A stretch of 64,000 bases of DNA from Marixanthomonas sp. SCSIO 43207 (GTDB lineage: Bacteria; Bacteroidota; Bacteroidia; Flavobacteriales; Flavobacteriaceae), in assembly GCF_019904255.1 (NCBI RefSeq), contig NZ_CP063203.1:1736001-1800000 (forward strand). The letters are read 5' to 3'. A program made the translations under genes and the position numbers. The notes under the pieces are model-generated. The model worked only from the letters and a program-made list of their open reading frames with translations. It had not been told where the DNA came from and did not search any database. This document shows, piece by piece, positions 8,451 through 18,119 of the stretch (within the stretch, counting starts at the first letter, position 1; every line of letters begins with the position of its first letter).

Positions 8451-9330
8451 TTCGTTTCAATTTATCATAATAATAGAGTCTGTATAAATCAAATAAAAAC
8501 AACGAAGGATTTTTAGATTTGAAATTTGACAGTAGTTGTTTTTCAAAAAGTTTTATCGTCATTCTCAAAACAGGTAAAATACCATAAGATTTAAACGTTA
8601 CATATGTTTTTTGAAGCGGTCTTTCTATATCGAGTTGGTTGTTGTTTTCAAAATATACAGTAGTTTCTACAGATTTAAGTGATTTGGATAAAAAAACACT
8701 CGCTTTTTCTAATCCTAAATGCAATACAGGATTATGGATGTGTAAGATTTTCGCATCAATTTTCTTTAACATATTTGAGAATATATTGTCAAGGCCGTAG
8801 AAATTTTCATTGATCACATTCGCCTTTTTAAAAACCCTTTTTTGTATTAATAGGTTTTGTGAAATAATAAAGTAAGGATTTTTTGTTCTTTTATTTACAC
8901 TTTTTACTTCCCTATTTTTTCCATAATGCCATCGAAGGATTTCTTCTTTTTTTGGCTGTTCTTTTTGGTAACATACCCCTCCAAATATAACATCGGCAGA
9001 GCTATTTTTTATTGAATTTATATAGCTTTCAATAAACTCTTTAGAATCTAGCATCACATCAGCATCCAAAAATAACAACCAATTATATTTAGCTTTAGTA
9101 GCCAATATATTTCTAGTAGCGGTACGACCTTGATTTACTTTGTTTTCAAGATAAAAGCATTGCTCACGTTTTGCAATACTTTGATTTTCTAATTGTATCT
9201 TTTGCTCAGTTGAACAGTCATCCACTACAATAATTTCAAAAGGAATTTTTGATGCAATGGTTTGTCGATGTAATTCTTCCACAAGCGGAACAATGTTATA
9301 ATTATATGTGGGAATCAATATAGAAATCAT
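8443..9330 (-). CDS. Glycosyltransferase family 2 protein
   Basis: 295 residues with a GT-A fold. Visible are ISILIPTYNYNIVPLVEEL at the N-terminus, IIVVDDCSTEQK and the DxD motif in LLFLDADVMLDS. The C-terminal region contains an Asp/His-rich segment (ENFYGLDNIFSNM) where the catalytic base would lie. It is the first gene of a two-gene minus-strand unit with the GT2 gene at 7503-8450. The 89-bp gap to the divergent oxygenase gene must carry both promoters, but no perfect TAnnTTTG box was found there; the nearest minus-strand match is TAAATTTA. Substrate unknown. Confidence 0.88.
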   Translation of the reverse strand: MISILIPTYNYNIVPLVEELHRQTIASKIPFEIIVVDDCSTEQKIQLENQSIAKREQCFYLENKVNQGRTATRNILATKAKYNWLLFLDADVMLDSKEFIESYINSIKNSSADVIFGGVCYQKEQPKKEEILRWHYGKNREVKSVNKRTKNPYFIISQNLLIQKRVFKKANVINENFYGLDNIFSNMLKKIDAKILHIHNPVLHLGLEKASVFLSKSLKSVETTVYFENNNQLDIERPLQKTYVTFKSYGILPVLRMTIKLFEKQLLSNFKSKNPSLFLFDLYRLYYYDKLKRNA

Positions 9331-9419
9331 CGTTTCTTTCAGAAGAAAAGTCTAAATTTATAGTTTTAAACACTGTTAACTAGTAAGCGCTCACTTTAAT
9401 ACATAAGGCTATTTCAGTT

Positions 9420-10253
9420 ATGAACACAAAAGATATTGCAAATATAATTTATAACCGCATTTTAGAGGATAAATCACAGCTTATTTCAAGTTTTGAAAAA
9501 AGTAAGAATGAAATAGGCTTTTTCTTTGTTGATGATTTACTGCCAGAAGATCTTGCTTTACAAATTTATGAAGCCTTCCCAAAGAAGGAAGAAATGGTGT
9601 TAAAGAAAAGTATGCGAGAATATAAGCATGTTGCTGCGCAGATGGACCAATATAATCCATTGCTAGAGAAGGTTATTTATGCATTTCAAGACGAGCGCAT
9701 TGTAACGTTAATAGGAGAAATTTGTAAAATCGAAAATCCAGAACCGGATGAAAACCTGTATGCAGGAGGTATTTCATTAATGGCTAAGGATAATTTTTTA
9801 AATCCGCACTTAGATAATTCACATGATAAGAGTAGAGATAAATGGCGGGTGTTAAATCTATTGTATTACGTTACCCCAAATTGGGAAGACAGTTTTGGCG
9901 GCCATTTAGAAATTTGGCCTCAAGGATTAAATCACGATCCTATAACCATTTACAGTCGTTTTAATAGATTGGCAATAATGGCTACACATCAAAAATCTTG
10001 GCATAGTGTAAGCCCGGTAAATCACGATGGTGAGCGCTGTTGTGTGTCAAATTACTATTTTTCAGATACACCTTTAACAACAGAAGATCAATTTCATGTA
10101 ACTTCTTTTAGAGCAAGACCTGGTCAAAAGGTAAAAGACTTCATTTTACAAACCGATTCTATGTTGAGAATGGGAATACGAAAAGTGTTTAAAAAAGGCA
10201 TTACCGAAAATCCGCACGTTTATAAAAAAGACAATCATACAAAAGAAGAGTGA
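9420..10253 (+). CDS. 2-oxoglutarate/Fe(II)-dependent oxygenase family protein
   Basis: 277 residues. Seen: the iron-binding HxD as H130-L-D132 in NPHLDNSHD, the double-stranded beta-helix stretch LNLLYYVTPNWEDSFGGHLE, and the distal iron ligand H195 in KSWHSVSPV, followed by the region around GERCCVSNYYFS where an Arg for 2-oxoglutarate is expected. This is the PF13640-type prolyl-hydroxylase-like fold. Such proteins recur in Bacteroidota and proteobacterial glycan loci, where they are thought to modify sugars or a protein. Here the substrate is unknown. It forms a pair with the exported subtilase, whose ATG overlaps its stop codon. Confidence 0.85.
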   Translation: MNTKDIANIIYNRILEDKSQLISSFEKSKNEIGFFFVDDLLPEDLALQIYEAFPKKEEMVLKKSMREYKHVAAQMDQYNPLLEKVIYAFQDERIVTLIGEICKIENPEPDENLYAGGISLMAKDNFLNPHLDNSHDKSRDKWRVLNLLYYVTPNWEDSFGGHLEIWPQGLNHDPITIYSRFNRLAIMATHQKSWHSVSPVNHDGERCCVSNYYFSDTPLTTEDQFHVTSFRARPGQKVKDFILQTDSMLRMGIRKVFKKGITENPHVYKKDNHTKEE

Positions 10254-11875
10254 TGAGGTTCAGTGTTTTTTTGTGCTTTTATTTTATTTCACTTTTTTCT
10301 TTTTCCCAGGAACAAGCTTGGATGTATATACGTGCAAAAGATTCATCATTCAACCCTGTTTTTACTAAGGTTGATAATCAATTTATCTATAAAGGATATG
10401 ATGAAAAGCTGAAAGCAATACTTGGAAAGTATGTTATTTCTGAATTTAAAAAAACACGAAAGAATACCAATAAAAGTACCTTTAACTCTACCTTTTTTGT
10501 AATAGCAGACAAACAGTTTTTACTAGAAGAACTTTTACAGACAGCTTCGCATATATTCACTTCGGGAACAATACTTTCTGAAAAAGATAAAAAGATTTTT
10601 GAACCCAATGACTATGGTTTGACAAGCACTATTGGTGCCAATAAAGGCGTACAAGTAAATCTAGATTACTTTGATTTTTTGCAAGTTCCCAAGGCTTGGT
10701 ATTACACGACAGGTTCTAGAAATAGCGTGATAGGAATAGCAGATGCATCTGTAGATACAACCAATGCAGAGTTTAAAGGAAAAACAAAAATTATACGTCC
10801 GTCAAGTTTTTCTCGCGGTCATGGCAATGGCGTTGCCGGAATTGCTGCAGCGCAAGGAAACAATGCTTATGGAGTTCCTGGAGTTTGTTATGATTGTTCT
10901 ATTTATGCAACAGATTATGGCCACTTCAAAGATTTAAATCAATTAGTAGAATTATCCAAAGCTGGTGCAAAAGTGATTAATTGTAGCTGGGTAAGTTCTA
11001 CCTACCACGAAACCGCTCAAGCTGCTGTAGACTCAATATTTAACAACGGAACTATACTTGTAGCTGCCGCAGGAAATAGTGATTGGATTAAAACAAAAGG
11101 AAGCAAGCTGTATTATCCCGCTTCATATGAAAATGTAATATCGGTAGCTTCTGTAAGCTATAAATATGAAGACGTTGAGGATCATATTTTACTAAGTGAT
11201 AAAGGAAATTATTATGGTGAAAATATAAGAGGGTTTTTAGGAAGAACCGTGGGTTTCAAAAATAAGGAAGCACAAACCCAACCATTTAGTTATCCGGTTT
11301 CAATAACAACATTAAACCCTGAAGTAGATATACTAGCTCCTTCTTCGGGTCAGTTTAGAATTTCAAAATGGATGCTTGAAGATACAATTGAATATATCTG
11401 GGAAGCAAGTTCGCCAACAGCGCCATTAGTAACAGGAACGATTGGTTTAATGTATTCGCTAGCACCTTGCTTACCGGCAAATGAAGTAGAATCTATAATA
11501 AAAATGACCGCTTTAAATATTGATTTTATTGGTGATAATAGTAAGTATAAAGGTAATTATGGAGCCGGAGCATTACAAACCGGTGATGCGGTTGAAATGG
11601 TTTACCAAATGTTTAAAAACGATGAAACCGTATACATTGATAATCAAAATTTTTCTCGTTGGGATTTCAAACTTACAACCTACTCAAATAAAACTGTTTT
11701 AAAAAACCAGCGATTTACAGATTCGGCTACGCTTAATTTAACTTCAAAAAATCAAATCATACTTTCTGAAAATACTGTGTTAAAGCCAAATGAAGAGGGG
11801 AAAATTCAACTTAAAATTGATCCAACTTTAAAAAAAGAATGTGAGTTGCAGGTAAGGAAAGGTTTTCCAGAATAA
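10253..11875 (+). CDS. Exported S8-family serine peptidase (subtilase) with divergent active-site context
   Basis: 540 residues from the ATG at 10253; a GTG one codon earlier is also possible. The N-terminus is a signal peptide ending near FSFSQ. The peptidase core shows Asp164 in GIADASVD, His190 in SRGHGNGVAG, the oxyanion Asn in AAAGNS and Ser387 in EASSPTAPLVTG. The nucleophile motif departs from the usual GTSMAxP, reading ASSPTAP. About 120 residues after the core have no recognisable domain, and I see no T9SS sorting domain, so the protein is probably periplasmic or released by another route. The ATG overlaps the oxygenase stop (TGATG), implying coupled translation. Its stop abuts the convergent ftsE stop with no gap. 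Confidence 0.87.
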   Translation: MRFSVFLCFYFISLFSFSQEQAWMYIRAKDSSFNPVFTKVDNQFIYKGYDEKLKAILGKYVISEFKKTRKNTNKSTFNSTFFVIADKQFLLEELLQTASHIFTSGTILSEKDKKIFEPNDYGLTSTIGANKGVQVNLDYFDFLQVPKAWYYTTGSRNSVIGIADASVDTTNAEFKGKTKIIRPSSFSRGHGNGVAGIAAAQGNNAYGVPGVCYDCSIYATDYGHFKDLNQLVELSKAGAKVINCSWVSSTYHETAQAAVDSIFNNGTILVAAAGNSDWIKTKGSKLYYPASYENVISVASVSYKYEDVEDHILLSDKGNYYGENIRGFLGRTVGFKNKEAQTQPFSYPVSITTLNPEVDILAPSSGQFRISKWMLEDTIEYIWEASSPTAPLVTGTIGLMYSLAPCLPANEVESIIKMTALNIDFIGDNSKYKGNYGAGALQTGDAVEMVYQMFKNDETVYIDNQNFSRWDFKLTTYSNKTVLKNQRFTDSATLNLTSKNQIILSENTVLKPNEEGKIQLKIDPTLKKECELQVRKGFPE

Positions 11876-12559
11876 TTAAACCGTTTTTTGTACAACTTCA
11901 AAAATTTGATTTTCATCACATTTCAACGTTTTGGAAGGATACTTTAATAACAATGCATAATCGTGCGTTGCCATTAAAATAGTATTTCCGTTTTTGTTGA
12001 TTTCTTGCAACACTTCCATAACCTCTACACTAGTTTGCGGATCAAGATTACCGGTAGGCTCATCTGCAAGTATTAATTCTGGGTCGTTTAATAAGGCTCT
12101 TGCAATGGCAACACGTTGTTGCTCACCACCAGAAAGTTGATAAGGATACTTAAAAGCTTTGGTTTTCATACCTACTTTGCCAAGTACTTGGTCAATTTTG
12201 GCATCCATCTCTTTTTTGTCTTTCCAACCGGTTGCTGTTAGCACAAAAAGCAAATTATCTTTTACGGTACGGTCGTTTAGTAATTTAAAATCTTGAAACA
12301 CAACACCTAGTTTTCTACGTAAAAAAGGAATGTCTTTTTCTTTTAAAGTAGGTAAATCATACCCTACAATTTCGCCTTTACCTTCTTGTAAGGGTAAATC
12401 ACCGTAGAGAGTTTTCATAAAACTACTTTTTCCGGTTCCGGTTTTACCAATTAAATATACAAATTCACCTTTTTCTACTCGCACAGAAACATCTGATAAA
12501 ATAAGGTTTTCTCGTTGATAAATAGAGGCATCTTTTAATTCTAAAACCGGTTGCGACAT
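11876..12559 (-). CDS. ftsE: Cell-division ABC transporter ATP-binding protein FtsE
   Basis: 227-residue ABC ATPase. Seen: Walker [10 protein letters not shown] (residues 38-46 region), Q-loop in [10 protein letters not shown], signature [15 protein letters not shown], Walker [13 protein letters not shown] and the switch His in [25 protein letters not shown] is a recognisable FtsE Q-loop region. FtsE pairs with the permease FtsX at the division septum to activate peptidoglycan hydrolases. No FtsX gene is adjacent; the permease at 23900-25135 is LolE-like instead. The gene has its own predicted promoter (12580-12610, complement) and lies 87 bp downstream of the small secreted coiled-coil gene. 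Confidence 0.9.
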   Translation of the reverse strand: MSQPVLELKDASIYQRENLILSDVSVRVEKGEFVYLIGKTGTGKSSFMKTLYGDLPLQEGKGEIVGYDLPTLKEKDIPFLRRKLGVVFQDFKLLNDRTVKDNLLFVLTATGWKDKKEMDAKIDQVLGKVGMKTKAFKYPYQLSGGEQQRVAIARALLNDPELILADEPTGNLDPQTSVEVMEVLQEINKNGNTILMATHDYALLLKYPSKTLKCDENQIFEVVQKTV

Positions 12560-12579
12560 AATAGTGATTTATTTTATTT

Positions 12580-12610
12580 CAAAAGTAATTTGAAAACTTG
12601 CCAACTGCAA
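12580..12610 (-). promoter_or_regulatory. Predicted ftsE promoter (-33 TTG, -7 TACTTTTG)
   Basis: Complementary strand: TACTTTTG at 12580-12587 fits TAnnTTTG exactly, and TTG at 12608-12610 is separated from it by 20 bp, the same spacer as at the cysteine synthase promoter. The box ends 20 bp before the ftsE ATG, giving a very short leader. Confidence 0.6.
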
Positions 12611-12646
12611 TACTTGAACTATTTAATTAATGATATAAATACAGGT

Positions 12647-13111
12647 TTATTGCTGCTGGTTTATTTTTTCTTTCAACTTTTCAATCTCTTTTTGCTGCTG
12701 AAGCGTGTAAATAGTGAGTTCTTCAATTTTTTTAAGTAATAACAAATTCATTTCTTTTAAAGACATTCCTTCCTTGTCTAATGTTTCAGCAGATGGGATT
12801 TCTGGTAAATGTTTGTGTGTTTTTAAATAAGCTTCTAGTTCAGGTAATGAGATAAGAGTGTAATTTGGCATTTGTTCAGAAGCACCTTCAAAATAATGTT
12901 CAAAAACATAATCGGGAGCAATGGCGCCTTGTAAATCAACCAAAACTTCTTGAGTGTGTACTTTACCTTTTACCGTTAATAACTCATCGGGTTGTTCAGT
13001 ACCAATACCAATCTTTCCGTTTTTTTCATTCAAATTTTTAAACGGATTGTGTTGTGCGTTTAGGCTGAGGGCAGTAGCCGTAATTATTAATAATATAAGT
13101 GTGTTTTTCAT
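12647..13111 (-). CDS. Small secreted protein with C-terminal coiled coil (S74/tail-fibre-like C-terminus)
   Basis: 154 residues. A clear signal peptide (KNTLILLIITATALSLNAQ) is followed by GKIGIGTEQPDELLTVKGKV, the GIGT-x-P-x-x-L-x-VxG motif frequent in Bacteroidota exported proteins related to tail-fibre/S74 proteins. Next comes a segment with PNYTLISLPELEAYLKTHKHLPEIPSA (about residues 84-110) shared by the same family, and finally a heptad-like coiled coil rich in Glu, Lys and Leu to the C-terminus. No catalytic residues can be assigned; it probably trimerises through the coiled coil. Function unknown. It could be co-transcribed with ftsE, which nevertheless has its own promoter-like site. 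Confidence 0.75.
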   Translation of the reverse strand: MKNTLILLIITATALSLNAQHNPFKNLNEKNGKIGIGTEQPDELLTVKGKVHTQEVLVDLQGAIAPDYVFEHYFEGASEQMPNYTLISLPELEAYLKTHKHLPEIPSAETLDKEGMSLKEMNLLLLKKIEELTIYTLQQQKEIEKLKEKINQQQ

Positions 13112-13230
13112 TGTATAATTTTTTCAGAATGTAAAACTTAAAAATACTTGATTTTTTTGAGAGGTTGCTAAAGGTTTCTTAAAAACATACTTATCGCAGC
13201 TAACTTTCGTTACAGATTAAGACAAAACTG

Positions 13231-13238
13231 TAATTTTG
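13231..13238 (+). promoter_or_regulatory. Predicted -7 box TAATTTTG for the TPR-protein operon
   Basis: Perfect TAnnTTTG, 22 bp before the ATG at 13261. No TTG at the standard -33 distance; a TTTCG around 13205 is the nearest candidate. Confidence 0.5.
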
Positions 13239-13260
13239 TTATTAAAAAAACCTCAACTCT

Positions 13261-16200
13261 ATGCGCAATACCTGCTTAGCTTTAACTGTTTTTCTAGTAA
13301 GCTGCACTCTATCTTTTTCACAGCAAACGGCTGTGCTTACAAATGACTTGGTTGATTATAACAAAGCCATTGAGCTTTATAATAACAATCAATTTTTGGC
13401 TGCTCAAACTTTATTTGCCAAAGTAAAATCTACTACTGATGAAGAAACCATTGAAGGCGACTGTGCATATTACATTGCCAATTGTGCCGTGCGGTTAAAT
13501 CAACAAGACGCAGACCAATTAATGGAAACCTTTGTAGAAGATTATCCTACAAGTATAAAGCGAAATGACGCTTACATTAATGTAGCCAATTATTACTTTG
13601 AAAACGGAAAATATGCTTACGCTCGTAAATGGTATGATAAGGTAGATGAAAGTAGTTTAAGCCGTGGCGAAATGGAAAAGTATAATTTTAATAACGGGTA
13701 TGCATACTTTAAAAGTAAACGATACAACGAAGCAAAAAAATACTTTAATAGAGTTTCAACTTCACAAAAGTACGGCTCACAAGCAAAATATTACCTAGGT
13801 TATATTGCCTATGAAGGTGATGACTATGAGCAAGCCAATCAACAGTTTGAAGAGATTAAAGATGAAGAGCGCTACGCAGAAGACCTTTCTTATTACCAAG
13901 CCGATATGAATTTTAAATTAGGAAAATTTCAAAAAGCAATTGACTTGGGTAAAGAACAATATGACAGCTCCAGTCCTCAAGAGCGCAGTGAACTGTCAAA
14001 AATTATTGGTGAAAGTTATTTCAATTTAGGGCAATATGCAGATGCTATTCCGTACTTAAAAAAGTATAAAGGCAAACGCGGTAAATGGAATAATACCGAT
14101 TATTACCAGCTGGGCTATGCTTATTATAAGCAAGGTGATTATCAAAACGCTATAAATGAATTTAACAAAATCATTGGCGGAAGCAACTCGGTAGCACAAA
14201 ATGCCTATTACCATTTGGCAGAAAGTTATTTAAAACTTGACCAAAAGCAGCAAGCATTAAATGCTTTTAAAAATGCTTCAGAAATGGAATTTTCTGCTGA
14301 AATAAAAGAAGATGCGTTCTTGAACTATGCAAAACTTAGTTATGAGATAGGAAACAGCTATCAAAGTGCACCACAAGTGTTACAGTCGTTTATTGAAACC
14401 TATCCAAATAACAAAAACAATGAAGCGATTAAAAACCTGTTGATTGACTCATACATTACTTCAAAAAACTATGAAGCTGCAATGAAGCTGCTAGAAAATA
14501 ATAAAGCTTTCGAAAATAAATTGGCGTATCAAAAAGTGGCGTTTTTCCGTGGGGTAGAGCTTTATAATGAAAGCAATTATAATGAAGCAAAACAATTATT
14601 CAACAAATCATTAAAAGAACCTCGCGATGCTACTTATACGGCTCGTGCAACTTATTGGAAAGCCGAAAGTGATTATCAACTTTCAAACTTTAGTGAAGCC
14701 TTAATTGGGTACAAACAATTTTTACAATTACCACAAGCTACGGCTACACCAGAGTATGAAAATGCTCGTTACAATTTAGGATACAATCAGTTTAAACTTA
14801 AAAATTATTCTGAAGCCATTTCAAACTTTAAGCTGTATGTAGAAAGTTCATCTGCAAGCGGTGCTAGAAAACAAGATGCTTACCTACGATTGGGGGATAG
14901 TTATTTTGTAACAAGTCAATATTGGCCTGCTATGGAAAACTATAATAAAGCTATTGAAGTAGGTACCGCAGATGAAGATTATGCAGCTTTCCAAAAAGCA
15001 ATTAGCTATGGGTTTGTTGATAGAACCGATCAAAAAATAGAAGGATTGCAAACTTTTTTACGTACCTACGTAAAATCTATTTATCGTGACGACGCTTTAT
15101 ATGAATTGGGTAACACATACGTTTCGCAAAACAGAAATAGTGAAGCGTTACAAACGTATGATAACTTAATTAAAAACAATCCAAAAAGTATTTATAAGCC
15201 AAGAGCTTTAATGAAAAAAGCTTTATTACTTGACAACACAGGGAAAAGCAATGAAGCATTAACCATTTTTAAGCAAGTAGCACGCGATTATCCTTCTACA
15301 CCCGAAGCTGTGCAAGCAGTTTCTTCAGCAAAAATTATTTACATTGATCAAGGTAAAGTAGACCAATATGCCAATTGGGTGAGTACATTAGATTATGTTT
15401 CGGTAGAGGATAATGAACTAGATGATGCTACTTATCAAGCAGCAGAACAACCTTATTTAGAAAACAAAACTTCTCAGGCTATTTCTCGTTTTGAAGCGTA
15501 TTTAAATCAATTTCCGAACGGTAAACACGCTTTAAATGCACATTTTTATTTAGGACAAATTTACTTTTCAGAAACCGATAAACAGAAGGCCATTCCGCAT
15601 TATGAATATGTAGTTTCTCGTGAACGTAGTGAGTTTACCGAGCAGGCTTTGGCACGTATTTCAGAATTATATTTAGAACAAAATAAATATGAAAAAGCTT
15701 TAACATACTTAAAAAGACTAGAGGCAACGGCAGATTATCCTCAAAATATCATATTTGCTCAAACTAATAGTATGAAGGCAAGCTATGAGTTAAAACAATA
15801 TAATGATGCAGTAAATTATGCCGAAAAAGTTCTTCAGAATTCAAAAATAGATAATAGTATTAAAAGTGATGCACAAGTAATTATTGCTCGTTCGGCAATT
15901 AAAACCAATGACGAAGCAAAAGCAAAAAAAGCTTATGCTGAGGTAGGAAAAATTGCAACCGGCGAACTCGCTGCAGAGGCCTTGTATTATGACGCTTATT
16001 TTAAAAGAAAAGACAATAACTTTAAAGCCTCCAATGAATCTGTACAGCAATTGGCCAAAGATTACTCCGGGTACAAACGTTATGGTGCAAAAGGGTTATT
16101 GCTTATGGCAAAAAACTTTTATGATTTAAAAGACGCTTATCAAGCAACTTATATTTTGGAAAGTTTAATACAAAACTTTAGCGACTATCAAGAAACGGTG

Positions 16201-16278
16201 GACGAAGCTAAGGTTGAATTAGCCAGAATTAAAGCTGCTGAAGCTAAGACAAACGCCTCAGTAGAAACTGAAGAATAG
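13261..16278 (+). CDS. Large secreted tetratricopeptide-repeat protein
   Basis: 1005 residues. Signal peptide ending at LSFSQ, then an almost uninterrupted series of TPR-like helix pairs from about residue 30 to 980; recognisable units include NNQFLAAQTLFAKV, GKYAYARKWYDKV, SKRYNEAKKYFNRV, GDYQNAINEFNKI and QYWPAMENYNKAIEVG. The repeats imply a long superhelical scaffold that binds other proteins, probably in the periplasm or at the inner face of the outer membrane. There is no lipobox (no Cys at the cleavage site) and no sorting domain. The outer-membrane beta-barrel gene follows after 48 bp and the thioredoxin-like gene directly after that, so a joint envelope function is likely. The actual role is not known to me. 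Confidence 0.85.
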   Translation: MRNTCLALTVFLVSCTLSFSQQTAVLTNDLVDYNKAIELYNNNQFLAAQTLFAKVKSTTDEETIEGDCAYYIANCAVRLNQQDADQLMETFVEDYPTSIKRNDAYINVANYYFENGKYAYARKWYDKVDESSLSRGEMEKYNFNNGYAYFKSKRYNEAKKYFNRVSTSQKYGSQAKYYLGYIAYEGDDYEQANQQFEEIKDEERYAEDLSYYQADMNFKLGKFQKAIDLGKEQYDSSSPQERSELSKIIGESYFNLGQYADAIPYLKKYKGKRGKWNNTDYYQLGYAYYKQGDYQNAINEFNKIIGGSNSVAQNAYYHLAESYLKLDQKQQALNAFKNASEMEFSAEIKEDAFLNYAKLSYEIGNSYQSAPQVLQSFIETYPNNKNNEAIKNLLIDSYITSKNYEAAMKLLENNKAFENKLAYQKVAFFRGVELYNESNYNEAKQLFNKSLKEPRDATYTARATYWKAESDYQLSNFSEALIGYKQFLQLPQATATPEYENARYNLGYNQFKLKNYSEAISNFKLYVESSSASGARKQDAYLRLGDSYFVTSQYWPAMENYNKAIEVGTADEDYAAFQKAISYGFVDRTDQKIEGLQTFLRTYVKSIYRDDALYELGNTYVSQNRNSEALQTYDNLIKNNPKSIYKPRALMKKALLLDNTGKSNEALTIFKQVARDYPSTPEAVQAVSSAKIIYIDQGKVDQYANWVSTLDYVSVEDNELDDATYQAAEQPYLENKTSQAISRFEAYLNQFPNGKHALNAHFYLGQIYFSETDKQKAIPHYEYVVSRERSEFTEQALARISELYLEQNKYEKALTYLKRLEATADYPQNIIFAQTNSMKASYELKQYNDAVNYAEKVLQNSKIDNSIKSDAQVIIARSAIKTNDEAKAKKAYAEVGKIATGELAAEALYYDAYFKRKDNNFKASNESVQQLAKDYSGYKRYGAKGLLLMAKNFYDLKDAYQATYILESLIQNFSDYQETVDEAKVELARIKAAEAKTNASVETEE

Positions 16279-16326
16279 TACAATCACTACAAAAAAATTA
16301 AAGAACCAAACCTCTCAATATATCTT

Positions 16327-18117
16327 ATGACCTTATTGAAACATTGTAAAAATCCGCTTTTTACTGCCTACAAAAATCCATTGGTGTTACTAAGCTTATC
16401 ATTATTTTCTATAGCTACATTTGCTCAAGATAAAGATGGTGAACAGCAAGAAGACGACCTTGACACCGAAGTGGTAAACATTGTAAAACCATACACACCT
16501 ACTATTTCAGATGCATTTAAAGTAAAAGAAACTCCAATGCTTAATGATTCGGTCACTACACAAAAGAAAGAGGTGCGCTATGAAATTTTTTCTGTTCCGG
16601 TTGCTTCAACTTTTACACCAGCCAAAGGAAAAGCCGAAACAGTAGAAAAAGCAAAACCTATTAAATTATATGATAATTATGCAACTTTAGGTTTTGGAAA
16701 TTATACATCTATTTTGGGCGAGTTGTACAGTAATTTTCAAATAAGTAGAACCGACAATGCCGGGTTTTATTTCCGTCATAACTCTTCTCAAGGTGACATT
16801 GATGGTGTTTTACTAGAAAATAAATATTATGACACCAAAGTAGATGCAAATTACACCAGTAGACAACGGTACACGAGTTATAAACTAGATGTAGGTCTAG
16901 AACATCAATTGTTTAATTGGTATGGTTTGAATGATTATTATGAAGAAAACTTTGAATCTTTCAGTTCTGAAATTGATCCACAACAGCAATATTACAGTGG
17001 TTATGTAGGCGGAAGTATTTCAGTAGATGATTCATTTTTTGAAAAAGCTACCGCAACGATTCGTTATACAGGTGATGCCTTTTCTTCTTCAGAAATTAAT
17101 ACTACCCTACAACCAGAATTTTCATTTCCAATAGCAGATCTCACTCTTAAAGTAGATGGTGATATAGATTATATAACTGGTAGTTTTGACAGAAGCTATT
17201 TAAGTACTGAAGGTATAAATTATAGCTTTTTAAATGCTGGTGTTGCGCCATCTTTAGTCTATGTGAATGAGGATTTATCTGTTTCATTAGGAGCAGCAGC
17301 CTTTGTGAGTTTGGATTTGGAAAATAGCGAAACAGAACTTTTTATCTATCCACGTATTAATGCTTCATACAGATTGGTTGACGAGTTGTTAATAGTATAT
17401 GGCGGAGCAGAAGGTGATTTAGAACAAAACACGTATTACAATTTTAAAGAGGAAAACCCGTTTGTATCGCCAACTTTATCAATAGCACCTACCAGTCAAT
17501 TATATAAAGGCTTTGGAGGATTGAAGGGTAAATTAAGTAATTCTATTGGTTACAATGTACGAGCATCCTACGGAAAAGATGAAAATAAAGCTTTATTTAA
17601 AGCAAATCAATTTACAACTGCCACAAACACTGGAGAAGGGTATGAATATGGTAATTCGTTTAATGTAGTTTATGACGATGTTAATACACTTTCTGTGTTT
17701 GGCGAATTAAAGGTTGATGTTTCCAATACCTTTACACTTGGGGTAACTGGAGAGTATTTCAGTTATGATACAACAAACGAAAATCAAGCCTGGAACCTTC
17801 CCGAATTAAAAGCGTCTGTGTTTTCAAATTTCAATATTACCGAACAAATTTATGGAGGTGCTTCCTTGTTTTATGTAGGCGAACGTAAGGACCTTTATTC
17901 AAACGTTCCGCTACCTTTTGAATCCATACTCTTAGAAGAACGAACACTGGATGGTTACCTTGATGCTAATATTCACTTGGGTTATAATATCAATGAACGA
18001 TTATCTGTATTTGCAAAAGGAAGCAACTTGTTGAGCGATAATTATGAAAAGTGGTTACATTACCCTGTACAAGGCATTCAAGCATTGTTGGGTGCTACCT
18101 ATAAGTTTGATTGGTAA
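16327..18117 (+). CDS. Outer-membrane beta-barrel protein, TonB-dependent-receptor-like but without a visible plug
   Basis: 596 residues. A signal sequence (hydrophobic stretch ending IATFAQ, about residue 34) is followed by an acidic linker (EQQEDDLDTEV) and DTEVVNIVKPYTPTISDAF. From about residue 115 onward there are alternating amphipathic beta strands rich in Tyr, Phe and Gly, finishing with ALLGATYKFDW, a terminal aromatic strand expected for BAM-inserted barrels. LSVFAKGSNLLSDNY resembles the last strands of TonB-dependent receptors. About 110 residues before the barrel are too few for a normal 150-residue plug, so it may be a porin or assembly partner of the TPR protein rather than a siderophore receptor. 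Confidence 0.78.
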   Translation: MTLLKHCKNPLFTAYKNPLVLLSLSLFSIATFAQDKDGEQQEDDLDTEVVNIVKPYTPTISDAFKVKETPMLNDSVTTQKKEVRYEIFSVPVASTFTPAKGKAETVEKAKPIKLYDNYATLGFGNYTSILGELYSNFQISRTDNAGFYFRHNSSQGDIDGVLLENKYYDTKVDANYTSRQRYTSYKLDVGLEHQLFNWYGLNDYYEENFESFSSEIDPQQQYYSGYVGGSISVDDSFFEKATATIRYTGDAFSSSEINTTLQPEFSFPIADLTLKVDGDIDYITGSFDRSYLSTEGINYSFLNAGVAPSLVYVNEDLSVSLGAAAFVSLDLENSETELFIYPRINASYRLVDELLIVYGGAEGDLEQNTYYNFKEENPFVSPTLSIAPTSQLYKGFGGLKGKLSNSIGYNVRASYGKDENKALFKANQFTTATNTGEGYEYGNSFNVVYDDVNTLSVFGELKVDVSNTFTLGVTGEYFSYDTTNENQAWNLPELKASVFSNFNITEQIYGGASLFYVGERKDLYSNVPLPFESILLEERTLDGYLDANIHLGYNINERLSVFAKGSNLLSDNYEKWLHYPVQGIQALLGATYKFDW

Positions 18118-18119
18118 AG

